Part shown: in pieces, positions 46,524 to 57,870 of the stretch | How positions within the stretch are numbered: position 1 is the first letter of the stretch | Layout of the letters: each line of letters starts with the position of its first letter | DNA from: an uncultured Thermoanaerobaculia bacterium | Lineage (GTDB): Bacteria > Acidobacteriota > Thermoanaerobaculia > Multivoradales > Multivoraceae | Direction: 5' to 3' | Length of the DNA: 64,000 nucleotides | NCBI GenBank assembly: GCA_951812325.1 | Contig: OX638294.1 | Span: forward strand, 779,136-843,135 | Program-made: the position numbers and the translations under genes | The notes under the pieces: generated by a model | Told to the model about the DNA's origin: nothing | Databases searched by the model: none | What the model saw: the letters and a program-made list of their open reading frames with translations, nothing else

Positions 46524-49013
46524 CTAGAAGCTGGTCCCGATGCTGAAGTCGAAGCTGTCGAAGCGTTCGCGGTCGTACCCGCCGAGGTCGTCGAGCGGAT
46601 TCAGGTTCGTGGCGTAGATGAATCGGAGCGGCGCGCCAAGGATCGGCACGTTGACCCGCAGCTCGATGCCGGCGGACATCCTCATGTGGCTGAAGTCGAC
46701 GTCCTGATCGTCGCCGTACACGTTGCCGGCGTCGAAGAAGGCGACCACGCGGAACGGGCCGTTGACCAGCGTGTGGTGTTCGAGGTTGATCACGACGCTC
46801 TTGTTGCCGCCCTGGGGGAAGCCGTTCTCGTCGAGCAGCGTCTCCCCGGTGTCCGGATCGCGCACCCAGATCGACCGGAAGGCGAAGCCCCGGAGGCTGT
46901 TCTCCCCGCCGAGCAGATAGCGGTCGAGGAAGAACAGTTGGCGGAGGTCGCCCTGATCGTCGCTGCCGAAGGGTCTGACGTACCCGAGTTGAATGTTCGC
47001 CCTGCCCACCGAGCGCCACGCCCCCCGTGTCAACGGCACGGTGATTGCGGCCGTCAGTGAGGGGCGGATGAAGAACGACTCGCCGCCGAGCGGACCGCCG
47101 GCGTACTCGAGGGAGGCGATCAGTCGTTTGCCCTGGGTCGGCTCCAGCCGGCTGTTGTGGCTGTCGTACTGGTAGGTCGCGGTGAGCGATCGCCGGTTGA
47201 ACTGAAACGCCTGCTCGATCGTGTCGCTCAGCGTCTCCTCCCGTATCTCCGGATCCTTGAAGAAGAAGAACGTCCGCGACTGGAAGCTCTCGATGTCCAT
47301 GTTGCTGTACGCCAACTGGACGAGTTCCCAGCGCCGGAACGACCGACCGAACGAGACGACGCCGCCCGCCTCCTTGCTGCGATAGCGCTGGTCGACGAGC
47401 AGGTCGAAGTCCGTGTCGCGGCTGAACAACTGGACGCCGATGTTCTGCGGCCGGTCCTTGACCCAGGGCATGTAGTACGAGACGTCGAAGATGTCGCGGT
47501 AGCGACCGGTCTGAATCGACAGGCCGACGGTCTCGCCGCGGCCGAGGAAGTTGCGCGTGCGCAGAGCCGACTGCACGAAGAAGCCGTCCAGTTCGCTGTA
47601 GCCGCCGCCGAACTGGATCTCGGTCTGCCCCGTTTCCGTGCCCTGGACGACCAGATCGACCTGCTGGTTGTCGCTGTCGTACTTCACGTCGACCGGGTCG
47701 TCCTCGTTCACCACGTAGTACTCGAGCTGACTGAGACGCAACAGACTCGTGCGGAGCCTGCCCGAGTTGAAGACATCGCCCTCACTCAGCAGCATCTGGC
47801 GCCGGAGCACGCGGTCCCGGGTGCGGTCGTTGCCGGTGAACTCGAGCCGACCGACCTTGAACTGGTCGTTCTCGTCGATCGTGACCAGCAGATCCGCGAC
47901 CAGATCCCCGCGTTCGATGATCTCCATCTTCACGTCCGCGAAGATGTAGCCGCTGTTGCTGTAGAGCTCGCCGATCTGCTCCACCCCCTCGTCGATCACA
48001 TCGGAGCGCAGCCAACCGCCCTGGGGGTCCTTGAACATCTGGCGCAGCAACCCTTCCGGCAACACCTCGGCGCCTTCGATGTCGATCTCGCCGAGCTTCC
48101 AGCGCGGCCCCTCCTCGATCGGCACGACCAGAGCGAGCTGCCTCTTGCGATCCTCGAGCCGCTCCGCGTTCGGCTTGCGCTCGATCACGTCGAGCTCCGG
48201 CTCGCCGACCTCGACGTCCTTGTAGCCGAACCGTCGGTACAACGCCTTGACCTTGTCGAGATCCTCCTCGACGGTGGCCGAGTTGAAGACGTCGCGCTTG
48301 CGAATCCGGGTCAGCAGGTTCGACTTCTTCGTCTTCTCCATCTGACGGCGGAGCTTGCCGGCGGAGAACACCTCGTTGCCCTCGAAGTCGACCCGGCCGA
48401 TCTTGACCCGCCCCCCCTCGTCGACGGTGACCAGGACGCGCTTCTCGCCCAGGCCCGCGTCCTGCACATCGATGTGGATGCCGGCGAAGCGGAAGCCCCG
48501 CTCTTCGTAGAGCTTTCTGATCGCCTGCTCGAGACGCGCCAGCTCGCCGAGGTCGAGCGGCAGACCCTCGTAGACCGAGATGCGCTCCCGATCGGTCATG
48601 TCGCCGATGTCGCTGCGCTTGATCTTCTTCAACCCCTCGTAGTCGAGCGAGGTCAGGAGGGCCCGCTCGGTGATCGTCACCCGCACCCCCACGCCTTCGC
48701 CGGCCGCCTCGGCCTTGACGTCGATGTCGTCGATCAGTTCACGTTCCCAGAGTTCCTTGAGGCGGTCGTTCAGACGGCCCGGATCCCACGGCTTCCCCGG
48801 CTCGAGATCGAGGTAGTAGCTCAGGCTCTCCTCGCTCAGCGTTTCCACTCCCGTGTACTCGACCGAAACGATGGGCCGACCGACGAGCAGCTGTGCCGCC
48901 GCGGACGACGACACGAGAAGCGCGGTCAGGAGCGCCGCCAGGAACGCGCCCATCAGCGCCGGAAACGGGAAACGACTTCGATCAGGATTCCGCAAGAGCA
49001 GGCTCCTCCTCAT
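46524..49013 (-). CDS. bamA: Outer-membrane protein assembly factor BamA
   Basis: The 829-residue protein has a signal sequence, five POTRA domains (about residues 45-440, with VSVEYTGVETLSEESL and VKIGRVDFEGNEVFSAGKLRR) and a 16-strand Omp85 barrel ending in phenylalanine. The loop-6 motif SLRGF is near residue 706. It inserts beta-barrel proteins into the outer membrane. The ATG overlaps the clpC gene by 32 bases and has a weak ribosome site; a downstream ATG (residue 21) would leave an uncharged signal. skp originally followed directly. Confidence 0.94.
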   Translation of the reverse strand: MRRSLLLRNPDRSRFPFPALMGAFLAALLTALLVSSSAAAQLLVGRPIVSVEYTGVETLSEESLSYYLDLEPGKPWDPGRLNDRLKELWERELIDDIDVKAEAAGEGVGVRVTITERALLTSLDYEGLKKIKRSDIGDMTDRERISVYEGLPLDLGELARLEQAIRKLYEERGFRFAGIHIDVQDAGLGEKRVLVTVDEGGRVKIGRVDFEGNEVFSAGKLRRQMEKTKKSNLLTRIRKRDVFNSATVEEDLDKVKALYRRFGYKDVEVGEPELDVIERKPNAERLEDRKRQLALVVPIEEGPRWKLGEIDIEGAEVLPEGLLRQMFKDPQGGWLRSDVIDEGVEQIGELYSNSGYIFADVKMEIIERGDLVADLLVTIDENDQFKVGRLEFTGNDRTRDRVLRRQMLLSEGDVFNSGRLRTSLLRLSQLEYYVVNEDDPVDVKYDSDNQQVDLVVQGTETGQTEIQFGGGYSELDGFFVQSALRTRNFLGRGETVGLSIQTGRYRDIFDVSYYMPWVKDRPQNIGVQLFSRDTDFDLLVDQRYRSKEAGGVVSFGRSFRRWELVQLAYSNMDIESFQSRTFFFFKDPEIREETLSDTIEQAFQFNRRSLTATYQYDSHNSRLEPTQGKRLIASLEYAGGPLGGESFFIRPSLTAAITVPLTRGAWRSVGRANIQLGYVRPFGSDDQGDLRQLFFLDRYLLGGENSLRGFAFRSIWVRDPDTGETLLDENGFPQGGNKSVVINLEHHTLVNGPFRVVAFFDAGNVYGDDQDVDFSHMRMSAGIELRVNVPILGAPLRFIYATNLNPLDDLGGYDRERFDSFDFSIGTSF

Positions 49014-51501
49014 GCGCTGCCGGACGTTCGCCGGCCGCGGGTTGCACTTCGCCGTCCAGGGCCGCTTCCAGCACCAGTTCGCCGCCTCCGGGCGAACGGC
49101 CGCCCTTCGGGTCCTGTCCCCGGTCGGGCGCCAGATCGACCCGGATCCGCCGGATCTCCGCTCCGGTGCGCCGGATCAGCAGATCGGACACCGCATCCTG
49201 GACGTGGCGCTGGATCGTGCGACGGAGCGGCCGGGCGCCGGTCGACGGGTCGATGCCCGCCTGTTCGAGCAGCCATTCCCGGGCCGGGGGAGTCACGTCG
49301 ACCGCCAGACCGCGTTCGGCGAGCGTCTCGTTCACGTCCGACAGGAGCAGATCGACAATCGCTCGCAGCTCGCCGCGGCCCAGCGGATCGAACACGATCG
49401 TCTCGTCGATCCGATTGATGAACTCGGGACTGAAGGAACGCCGGAGTTCCGCTTCGATTTCCTCTCGTATCCGGGCGAAGTCGTCATCCGACGAGGCGCC
49501 GCCAAAACCCATCCTGCCCCCTCTGAGGACCAGTTGGCTGCCCAGGTTCGAGGTCAGGAGGACGAGGGAGTGGCGGAAATCGACCTGGTTGCCGTGCGCG
49601 TCCGTCAGCGTCCCCTCCTCCAGAATCTGCAGCAACAGGCTCGATATCTCGGGATGCGCCTTCTCGATCTCGTCGAACAGGATCAGCGAGTACGGCTGGC
49701 GCCGCACCCGCTCGGTGAGCTGGCCGCCCTCCTCGTAGCCGACATAGCCCGGCGGCGAGCCGATCAGCCTGGACGCCGCGTGCTTCTCCATGTACTCGCT
49801 CATGTCGAACCGCAGCAGGGCGTTCTGGCTGCCGAACAGGAACTCCGCGAGTCGTCGCGCCACCTCCGTCTTGCCGACACCGCTGGGCCCCAGGAAGACG
49901 AAGGAACCCACCGGACGCCGGGGATCGGAAATGCCGAGCCGCGACCTGCGGATGGCGCGGCTGATCGCCCGGAGGGCTCGTTCCTGGCCCACGATCCGCC
50001 GCCGCAGCACGTCCTCCATGTTCATCAGACGCTGGGCCTCGTCGCTGCGCAGAGCAGCCACGGGCACGCCGGTCCACGAGGCGATCACCTCCTCCACATC
50101 CTGCGCAGTCACGACTTGATCTCCAGGGCCCGGGTCATGCAACCGCTCCATGCTCTCCAGATCTTCCCGAAGTTCGATCTCGCGCTCCCGGTGGCGGACT
50201 GCGCAGTCGAAGTCCTTGTCCGAGACCGCCGCCTTCATCTCGGCAACGACCTGCCGGATCTCGGTCTCGATCCGTCGTATCCGCGTCGTGTCTCTCACGC
50301 GGCGCAGTTTGACCCTGGCGCCGGCCTCGTCCATCACATCGATCGACTTGTCCGGCTGGAAGCGATCGGGAATGTAGCGATTCGACCCGGCGACCGCGGC
50401 CCGGAGGGCCCCGTCTTCGTAGACCACCTTGTGAAAGCCCTGATAGCGCTCCCTGAGCCCCACCAGAATGTCGTAGGTCTCGTCGGCGGTCGGCGGATCG
50501 ACCTGAATCGCCTGGAAGCGCCGTTGCAGGGAACGGTCCTTCTCGATGTAACGCCGGTACTCGCGCCCCGTCGTGGCGCCGATGCAGGCGATGCCGCCCC
50601 TCGACAGAGCCGGTTTGAGGATGTTCGCCGCGTCGAGAGAGCCCTCGGCCGAGCCCGCTCCGACCAGCGCGTGAATCTCGTCGATGAAGACGAGCACGTC
50701 CTCGCCCTCCTCCAGTTCCTTGAGGATGCCCTTCAGGCGCTCCTCGAACTGGCCCCGGTACTTCGTCCCGGCGACGATCAGCGACAGGTCGAGGGCGATG
50801 ATCCTCTTGTCCGCCAGAAATCGCGGCACCCGGCCCAGCACCACGCGTTGAGCCAGCCCCTCGACGATGGCCGTCTTCCCCACCCCCGGTTCGCCAAGCA
50901 GGATCGGGTTGTTCTTGGTCCGGCGGGCGAGAATCTGGACGATCCGGCCGATCTCCTCCCCGCGACCGATGAGCGGGTCGAACCGGTCCTGCTGCGCGAG
51001 CGCGGTCAGGTCCCGGCCGAACTCGCCCAGGAAGGGCAGCTCCTGCTTCTGCCGCCGGTTGGCTCGTTCCCGCGCCACCTGCGCAACCTCTTCGCGCACA
51101 CCTGCGACATCGAACCCGTGCTGCACGAGGATGCGCCGCGCCAGGCAGCCCTCGACCCGAAGCACGCCGATCAGCAGGTGCTCCGAACCGACCGAGGAGT
51201 GGACCATGCTCTCCGCCTCGTGCGAAGCGTGCGCGAGGATCTTCTTCGACTCGTCCGAGAGCGGCAGCTCCGCAGTCGACGAGATGCGCTCGACGAACAC
51301 CCGTTCGCCCTCGATCTCGCGCCGCAGGTCCTCCGGCTTGACCTGGAGCCGCTGGAGCAACTCGACGATCGAGTCCTCCCCTTCCCGCAGAATGCCCAGC
51401 AGGATGTGCTCCGACTCGATGATCCGGCTGCCCAGCTTGCTCGCCTCGTAGCGGGCGAAGAAGAGCGCCCGGCGCGCCTTCTCGTTGTACTTCTCGAACA
51501 C
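48982..51501 (-). CDS. clpC: ATP-dependent Clp protease ATP-binding subunit ClpC
   Basis: The 839-residue Hsp100 protein has two Clp_N repeats (RALFFARYEASKLGSRIIESEHILLGIL; SHEAESMVHSSVGSEHLLIGVL). AAA domain 1 has Walker A GEPGVGKT around residue 204 and FIDEIHALVG. A UVR-like middle segment FDCAVRHREREIELREDLE follows, and AAA domain 2 has GPSGVGKT around residue 537 and LILFDEIEKAHP. It unfolds substrates for ClpP. The UVR region and length favour ClpC over ClpA or ClpB. A GTG start is used. It lies between lolD and bamA and overlaps bamA. Confidence 0.92.
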   Translation of the reverse strand: MFEKYNEKARRALFFARYEASKLGSRIIESEHILLGILREGEDSIVELLQRLQVKPEDLRREIEGERVFVERISSTAELPLSDESKKILAHASHEAESMVHSSVGSEHLLIGVLRVEGCLARRILVQHGFDVAGVREEVAQVARERANRRQKQELPFLGEFGRDLTALAQQDRFDPLIGRGEEIGRIVQILARRTKNNPILLGEPGVGKTAIVEGLAQRVVLGRVPRFLADKRIIALDLSLIVAGTKYRGQFEERLKGILKELEEGEDVLVFIDEIHALVGAGSAEGSLDAANILKPALSRGGIACIGATTGREYRRYIEKDRSLQRRFQAIQVDPPTADETYDILVGLRERYQGFHKVVYEDGALRAAVAGSNRYIPDRFQPDKSIDVMDEAGARVKLRRVRDTTRIRRIETEIRQVVAEMKAAVSDKDFDCAVRHREREIELREDLESMERLHDPGPGDQVVTAQDVEEVIASWTGVPVAALRSDEAQRLMNMEDVLRRRIVGQERALRAISRAIRRSRLGISDPRRPVGSFVFLGPSGVGKTEVARRLAEFLFGSQNALLRFDMSEYMEKHAASRLIGSPPGYVGYEEGGQLTERVRRQPYSLILFDEIEKAHPEISSLLLQILEEGTLTDAHGNQVDFRHSLVLLTSNLGSQLVLRGGRMGFGGASSDDDFARIREEIEAELRRSFSPEFINRIDETIVFDPLGRGELRAIVDLLLSDVNETLAERGLAVDVTPPAREWLLEQAGIDPSTGARPLRRTIQRHVQDAVSDLLIRRTGAEIRRIRVDLAPDRGQDPKGGRSPGGGELVLEAALDGEVQPAAGERPAAHEEEPALAES

Positions 51502-51578
51502 GGCTTGGCTTGGCTTCGATGAGGCTCAGGGAACTCACGCCCCGGAAGCGCCCCGGGACCACCGCTCCTGCCGCCAGT

Positions 51579-52271
51579 CTATCGACGCTCCCGGTTCCGC
51601 GCCCGCTCCGGCGTCAGCCGGCCCCCTTCGAGCCGCAGGACCCTGCCGCACCGACCCGCCACCTCGGGATTGTGCGTGACCAGCACCATCGTGGTTCCGC
51701 GCCTCCGCTGAAGGCCGTTCAGCAGGTCCAGCACCTGTGCGCCGCTGGCCGCGTCCAGATTGCCGGTCGGTTCGTCGGCGAGCAGCACCGGCGGTTCGAG
51801 CATCAGCGCACGGCAGATCGCCACCCGCTGACGCTCCCCCCCGGACAGTTGCTGGGGAAAGTCGGCGGCACGGCCCTCAAGGCCGACCTGGCCAAGCAGA
51901 GCCAACCCGTGAGCCTGCAACGACGCTGCGGAGCGGCCCGCGATCCGTCCCGGCATGATCACGTTCTCCAACGCAGTGAAGTCCGGCAGCAACTGGTGAA
52001 ACTGGAACACGAAGCCGAGGGAACGGTTGCGGAACCCGGCCAGCGCCGCCGGCCTGGAGGCCGAGAGTTCCACCCCGTCCACGCGCACCGTACCCGCGTC
52101 CGGCGTATCGAGCGCCCCGAGAACGTTCAGCAGGGTCGACTTCCCCGAGCCCGAAGGTCCGACGATGGCGGCCGTCTCGCCGCGGCCGACCTCGAGATCG
52201 ACGCCGCGCAGCACCTCGCGCCGGACCTCGCCGTCCCGGTATGCCTTGCTCACGCCGGCAACGAAGATCAC
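51579..52271 (-). CDS. lolD: Lipoprotein-releasing ABC transporter ATP-binding protein
   Basis: A 230-residue ABC ATPase with Walker A GPSGSGKST at residues 38-46, Q-loop Gln90, signature LSGGERQR near residue 143 and Walker B VLLADEPTGNLD. The MacB/LolD type is indicated by GALDTPDAGTV and the QFHQLLPDFTALENV segment of LolD. The GTG start overlaps the lolC stop (GTGA). With LolC it extracts lipoproteins from the inner membrane for transfer to LolA. Confidence 0.9.
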   Translation of the reverse strand: MIFVAGVSKAYRDGEVRREVLRGVDLEVGRGETAAIVGPSGSGKSTLLNVLGALDTPDAGTVRVDGVELSASRPAALAGFRNRSLGFVFQFHQLLPDFTALENVIMPGRIAGRSAASLQAHGLALLGQVGLEGRAADFPQQLSGGERQRVAICRALMLEPPVLLADEPTGNLDAASGAQVLDLLNGLQRRRGTTMVLVTHNPEVAGRCGRVLRLEGGRLTPERARNRERR

Positions 52272-53539
52272 GTCCGGGCGCTCCGCATCGCCTCGACCGG
52301 GTCCAGCCGGCTCGCCCTGCGCGCGCTCAGCAGCGAGGCGGCGCCCGTGAAGATGACCGTGGACAGGAACACGACGAGCACGTCCCTGCCCCGGACCAGG
52401 AACGGCACATAGTCGACGATGTACACGTCCGACGGCAGCGAAATGACCCGAAAGCGGTCCAGAAACGCCGCCGCGCCGGCGCCCGCCGCACCGCCGAAAC
52501 CCGCGCCGCCAACCGAGAGCAGCGCGCCGAGCGCCAGGAAGAGTCGCTGCAGGCGAACCGGCGGCGCACCCATCGCCGCCAGCACACCGATCTCGGAACG
52601 CTTGCTGGACAGCACCAGGGAGAGCGCGGCGAGCAGCGCGAAAGCCGCCACCGCGACGATCAGCGCCACCGCCGAGAACACCAGGCCCTTCTCCAGCCGG
52701 AGGACGAACAGCAGCGCCCGATTGGCCTGCCTCCAGGTCGTCACCGTGCCTTCGGCCGGGGCTATCGCCGAGCGCAGATCGGCGGCCACCTCTTCAGGAT
52801 CGGCGCCCGGGGCCAGAGTCAGATCAAGCCGCCGGTCACCGCCCGCGAAGAGCGCGTCCGCCTGCTCCAGGGGCAGAAGCACCGGCAGTTCCTCGTACTC
52901 CGCGCGTTCGGAGTCGTAGATCGCCGCCACCGGCAGCGTGCGCATGCGAGGCCGGGGACCTACCGGCGTCAGTCCGGCCCGGGGAGACACCACCCTTGCC
53001 GAGCCGCCCGCCGTCAGCCCCATCCTCAGGGCAACGGAGAGCGGCAAGATGAGTCCCGGGGCCGCGGCGTCCCCTACCGGAATCCAGGCCGGCGGCGCCT
53101 GCTCGTAGCCCACCACCTCGACCGCCAGCGCACCCGTCCTGTCGACCAGCCAGCCGCGGGCGTAGAGCAGCTCCTGGACCGCCGCGACGCCTTCCGTGGC
53201 CGTCACCCGGTCGACCAGATCTACCCTGCCGACCGGCGGGGCGGCCGACCCGGCGGCGCCGTTCGCGGATCCCGATCGACCTCCCGGTTCCACCTGCAGG
53301 GTCGGCGTGTGCCGCACCAAGTCCTCCAGCAGATGGTTCTGAAAGCCCGAGAGCGCCGCCAGGGCCAGGACCAGGGCCGCCGTGCCCACCGCCAGTCCGC
53401 CGGCGGTCAGCGAAGCCAGGACACGGATGTGGGCGTCCGCGCGGGTCGAGCGGAAGTACCTCAGCGCGACATGCCAGACGAAGCCCACGGCACGCGAGGC
53501 TATCCGCTGGCCTCGCAGGACAAAGCGAGGCACAAACAC
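52268..53539 (-). CDS. lolC: Lipoprotein-releasing system permease LolC/LolE family
   Basis: A ~423-residue membrane protein with one N-terminal helix (ASLTAGGLAVGTAALVLALAALSGFQNHLL), a large periplasmic domain and three C-terminal helices with the FtsX core SSKRSEIGVLAAMGAPP. The C-terminus SARRASRLDPVEAMRS is typical of LolC/E. Only one permease is present, suggesting a homodimeric LolF-like exporter. The GTG start is uncertain: an internal GTG 17 codons later (MGFVWHVALRYFRS) matches the family start better. Confidence 0.88.
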   Translation of the reverse strand: MFVPRFVLRGQRIASRAVGFVWHVALRYFRSTRADAHIRVLASLTAGGLAVGTAALVLALAALSGFQNHLLEDLVRHTPTLQVEPGGRSGSANGAAGSAAPPVGRVDLVDRVTATEGVAAVQELLYARGWLVDRTGALAVEVVGYEQAPPAWIPVGDAAAPGLILPLSVALRMGLTAGGSARVVSPRAGLTPVGPRPRMRTLPVAAIYDSERAEYEELPVLLPLEQADALFAGGDRRLDLTLAPGADPEEVAADLRSAIAPAEGTVTTWRQANRALLFVLRLEKGLVFSAVALIVAVAAFALLAALSLVLSSKRSEIGVLAAMGAPPVRLQRLFLALGALLSVGGAGFGGAAGAGAAAFLDRFRVISLPSDVYIVDYVPFLVRGRDVLVVFLSTVIFTGAASLLSARRASRLDPVEAMRSART

Positions 53540-53646
53540 CCCAGAGCCGGAAAACGCCGAATCAGCTCAGCCGGCCGACGGCCGAACGGTGACGGTCACC
53601 GGAATCTCCTGCGGCCCCGGGTCGTCCGCTTCGTTGAACAGATTCG

Positions 53647-54201
53647 CTATTGGCCCTGGCAACCCGCGGTCGACTCGTCGAGCACGCCGATGTAGGGCAG
53701 GTTGCGGTAGCGATCGTTGTAGTCGAGGCCGTAGCCGACGACGAACACGTCGTCGACCTCGAAGCCGCGGTAGTGAATCCGGACCGCCGTCTCCCGCTTG
53801 CACGCCTTGTCCAGCAACACGCAGAGGCGCACCGAACGGGCGCCTCGAAAACCCATCAGCGCCATGATCGTGCGCATCGTGTACCCCGTGTCGACGATGT
53901 CCTCGATCAGCAGGACGTCCCGCCCGGCCAGCGAATGGTCGAGGTCGCGCCGGATCCGCACCTCGCCGTGTGACGTCGTCTCACCCCGATAGCTCGAGGT
54001 CTGAAAGAAATCGACCACCAGGGGCCGCGACAGGCGCTGCAGCAGATCGGAGAGGAAGAAGACGGAGCCCTTGAGTACGCCCACACAGAGCAGATCCCTG
54101 CTGCCGGCGTAGTCGCGTTCGATCTCGGCCGCGAGTTCGTCGATCCGGCGCTGCAGCGCCTCTCTCGAAATGAGCTCTCTGGGATTCCCGGAATCGGTCA
54201 T
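53647..54201 (-). CDS. hpt: Hypoxanthine phosphoribosyltransferase
   Basis: The 184-residue enzyme converts hypoxanthine (or guanine) and PRPP to IMP/GMP. It has VGVLKGSVFFLSDLLQRL, the loop SSYRGETTSHGEVRI, the PRPP motif VLLIEDIVDTGYTM, and VFVVGYGLDYNDRYRNLPYIGVL at the C-terminus. GAGGTGG precedes the ATG. It is divergent from a purine nucleoside phosphorylase gene whose product releases its substrate. Confidence 0.94.
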   Translation of the reverse strand: MTDSGNPRELISREALQRRIDELAAEIERDYAGSRDLLCVGVLKGSVFFLSDLLQRLSRPLVVDFFQTSSYRGETTSHGEVRIRRDLDHSLAGRDVLLIEDIVDTGYTMRTIMALMGFRGARSVRLCVLLDKACKRETAVRIHYRGFEVDDVFVVGYGLDYNDRYRNLPYIGVLDESTAGCQGQ

Positions 54202-54279
54202 GGCCACCTCAGGCGCCCGCGCCTGATGACGGGCCGGTCGTGTATCGTCCACCGCACTCCGCGGCGGGGGATCGAGGGG

Positions 54280-55152
54280 TTGAATCTGCTCAAGAATACA
54301 GGGCCGGACACGGGTCTCGCCGTCGAACTCGAAGAAAGCCGGAAGCGCTGGCTCGACGCGGGGCGGCCACTGCCCGAAGCTCTCCTGGTCACCGGCTCCG
54401 GGCTGAGCCTCGACGTTGGCCTGCCGGCCGCCGGCCCGTGGCCCTTCGAGGACCTGCTCCCGTTCGATGTCGAGGCTATCGAAGGCCACGCTGCGACCGC
54501 CGAGGTGGTCGAAGCGCCCGACGGCCGGTTCCTGCTCTACTGCCGCGGCCGGCTCCACGCCTATCAGGGCTACACGGCGGCACAGGTCGTGTACATGGTG
54601 CGCCTGGCCGCTCTGCTCGGCGCCGGTTCTCTCGTGATGACCAACGCGGCCGGCTCGCTGCGGCGCGATCTGCCGCCGGGATCGATCGCTGCACTCTCCG
54701 ACCACGTGAACCTGACCGGCCTGAACCCCCTCCGTGGCCGTCTGCCGCCAGGCTGGGGGCGGCGGTTTCCCGACCTGGCCGGCGCCTACGATCCCGCCCT
54801 CCGCCGCCGATTCGTCGAACTCGGCACAAACGCCGGGATTCCGGTGAGCGAAGGCGTCTACCTGGGCCTGCTCGGGCCCTCCTACGAGACACCGGCCGAA
54901 ATCCGGGCCTACCAGGCACTCGGCGTCGACCTGGTCGGCATGTCGACGGTGCTCGAGGTGATCGCGGCCCGCCACATGGGCCTGCGCGTGCTCGGTTTCT
55001 CTCTGGTCACGAACATGGGCGTCGGCCTCGAGGAGGGCCCCGTCGACCACGAGGACGTGCTCAGGATCGGCCGCGGCGCCACCCGCGACCTCGCCCGCCT
55101 GACCTCCGACCTGATCGCCGATGGCGTTCTCTGGAACGACGGGTCGAACTGA
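54280..55152 (+). CDS. Purine nucleoside phosphorylase
   Basis: A ~290-residue trimeric-type PNP: LLVTGSGLSLDVGLP phosphate site, HAYQGYTAAQVVY, VMTNAAGSL, LGLLGPSYETPAEIRAY and VGMSTVLEVIAARHMG are class signatures. It splits inosine or guanosine to the base and ribose-1-phosphate, feeding Hpt encoded divergently. TTG with upstream GGGGG is preferred as start. An ATG 18 codons upstream would leave only 24 bases to hpt and adds a non-family arm. The lysS GTG follows its stop after three bases. Confidence 0.9.
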   Translation: MNLLKNTGPDTGLAVELEESRKRWLDAGRPLPEALLVTGSGLSLDVGLPAAGPWPFEDLLPFDVEAIEGHAATAEVVEAPDGRFLLYCRGRLHAYQGYTAAQVVYMVRLAALLGAGSLVMTNAAGSLRRDLPPGSIAALSDHVNLTGLNPLRGRLPPGWGRRFPDLAGAYDPALRRRFVELGTNAGIPVSEGVYLGLLGPSYETPAEIRAYQALGVDLVGMSTVLEVIAARHMGLRVLGFSLVTNMGVGLEEGPVDHEDVLRIGRGATRDLARLTSDLIADGVLWNDGSN

Positions 55153-55155
55153 GCC

Positions 55156-56640
<1,485 letters not shown>

Positions 56641-56742
56641 GTGCGGCCGATGATCGCGACCTCGTCGCCGCCCGCTTCAGGCTGAAGATGCAGGTCGTCA
56701 TCGCCGCGCAGCCGGGCCCTGGAGTACACGGTGTTGAAGGGC

Positions 56743-56905
56743 AGCCCAAAGGGGGATCGACGACGCCGTGGGGCCCGCGGCAACTGGCTCGCCACTCGTT
56801 CCTGCCTGTTTCCCGGAGGGCTGCCAGAGGGATCGCCACCGCCACGGGGGCCGCGGCAGGTGGCTCCGCGCAAGCTCGTTCCTACCTGTCTCCCGATTGT
56901 CTCTC
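56743..56905. repeat. Diverged tandem duplication of about 80 bp
   Basis: Two units (about 56743-56820 and 56821-56905) share GGGATCG, CCGCGGCA and the string CTCGTTCCTNCCTGTNTCCCG in the same order. The second unit includes the last codons and stop of the secreted-protein gene that ends at 56882. The first is a degraded copy of that 3' end. Confidence 0.55.
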
Positions 56906-57490
56906 GGCGGGCTCGATGGGGATGGGGCTGCCCGCCGCGTTGCAAACGTCCCGAACGATCGAGTCTCCCCCTCCACCGGCGACGATGAGCGCCAACAGCC
57001 CGCCCAACTGCTTCTGCAATTCAGCTTCCTTGATCGAGAGCTTCCCCTCGCTGTCGCGCAAGTCCCAATACATGTAGACGAAAGCGCCCAGCGCGATGCC
57101 CATCTGGACCCCCGACGCACCCTGCGATCTGTGGTTCCGGTCGTACCATCCACAGACTCCTTCCGGCGTATGGCCAGCCTGGTGCGCCATCTGCCGCAGC
57201 GTCGCCTTCACGGAACGAAGCATGACCTCTCGGGCGGCTTCCGTTGCGATGCCGATCTCGTGCCCGATGGGCCCGATGCCTCCCTCGTCCCCCACCGGCG
57301 ACGACGGCGGCATCGTGATCTGCAGGCGTGGAACCGGCACTTGATTCCGAACTACGGCCAGGAGCTCTCCGAGCCCCCAATCCTCCGGGTCGTCGTCTGC
57401 GAGCCCTACCCCCGGCGTACCGCCGACCAGCAGTGCGAAAAAGAGCACGCTTGACAGCGCGCCCCGGAACCAACTCTCTCTTCTTCTCAT
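56882..57490 (-). CDS. Secreted protein of unknown function with paralogous remnants nearby
   Basis: The 202-residue protein has a signal peptide (MRRRESWFRGALSSVLFFALLVGG) and a GGGAG ribosome site nine bases upstream. A middle part contains HEIGIATEAAREVMLRSVKATLRQMAHQAGH, a short hydrophobic MGIALGAFVYMYWDL, then a helical KLSIKEAELQKQLGGLLALIVAGG and the tail DSIVRDVCNAAGSPI. No family recognised. A C-terminal fragment of a paralogue lies upstream at 57871-57945, and the 3' end is tandemly duplicated downstream, so this locus has been duplicating and decaying. Confidence 0.65.
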   Translation of the reverse strand: MRRRESWFRGALSSVLFFALLVGGTPGVGLADDDPEDWGLGELLAVVRNQVPVPRLQITMPPSSPVGDEGGIGPIGHEIGIATEAAREVMLRSVKATLRQMAHQAGHTPEGVCGWYDRNHRSQGASGVQMGIALGAFVYMYWDLRDSEGKLSIKEAELQKQLGGLLALIVAGGGGDSIVRDVCNAAGSPIPIEPAERQSGDR

Positions 57491-57677
57491 CGAGAAGAAC
57501 TCCCATCGTGAGTCGCGCCAGCTCATCGACCGTGCCAGGAAGCCGTGTCTGAAGCCAGCCCGGTATCGTGAAAGTGGCGGACGGCCCCGCCCAGGCAGTG
57601 CCCAAGCGGAGCCGCGATCGTGAAGTCCGGAACCGCTGACCATCGTGAAGTCCAGCACCGCCGAACCTGGCGCGGAA

Positions 57678-57854
57678 TCACTCGGCAGGCTTCCGGCGCC
57701 CGAATGTCTCCACACAACAGCCGAACATACCTGCTATCGGTATGGCAGGCAGCCACCAAGGAAAACCGCCCACGACACCCAATAGAGTCGATACACTGAA
57801 CCCGAAACATCCGCAGAACAGCACCCGGCGCCAACCAGGCGGGGGAAGTTTCAT
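57678..57854 (-). CDS. Small membrane protein, 58 residues
   Basis: A short frame beginning MKLPPPGWRRVLFCGCFGFS encodes two hydrophobic segments separated by a Pro/Trp turn (VGGFPWWLPAIPIAGMFGCCVE). A possible AAGG site precedes it. It lies between a truncated paralogue fragment and the secreted-protein gene on the same strand. Function unknown; coding status is moderate. Confidence 0.45.
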   Translation of the reverse strand: MKLPPPGWRRVLFCGCFGFSVSTLLGVVGGFPWWLPAIPIAGMFGCCVETFGRRKPAE

Positions 57855-57870
57855 GTTTTCAGCCTTGCTT

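Noticed and set aside
47157..49418. 753-codon plus-strand open frame opposite bamA
   Set aside because: Antisense of BamA POTRA and barrel codons; no independent features.
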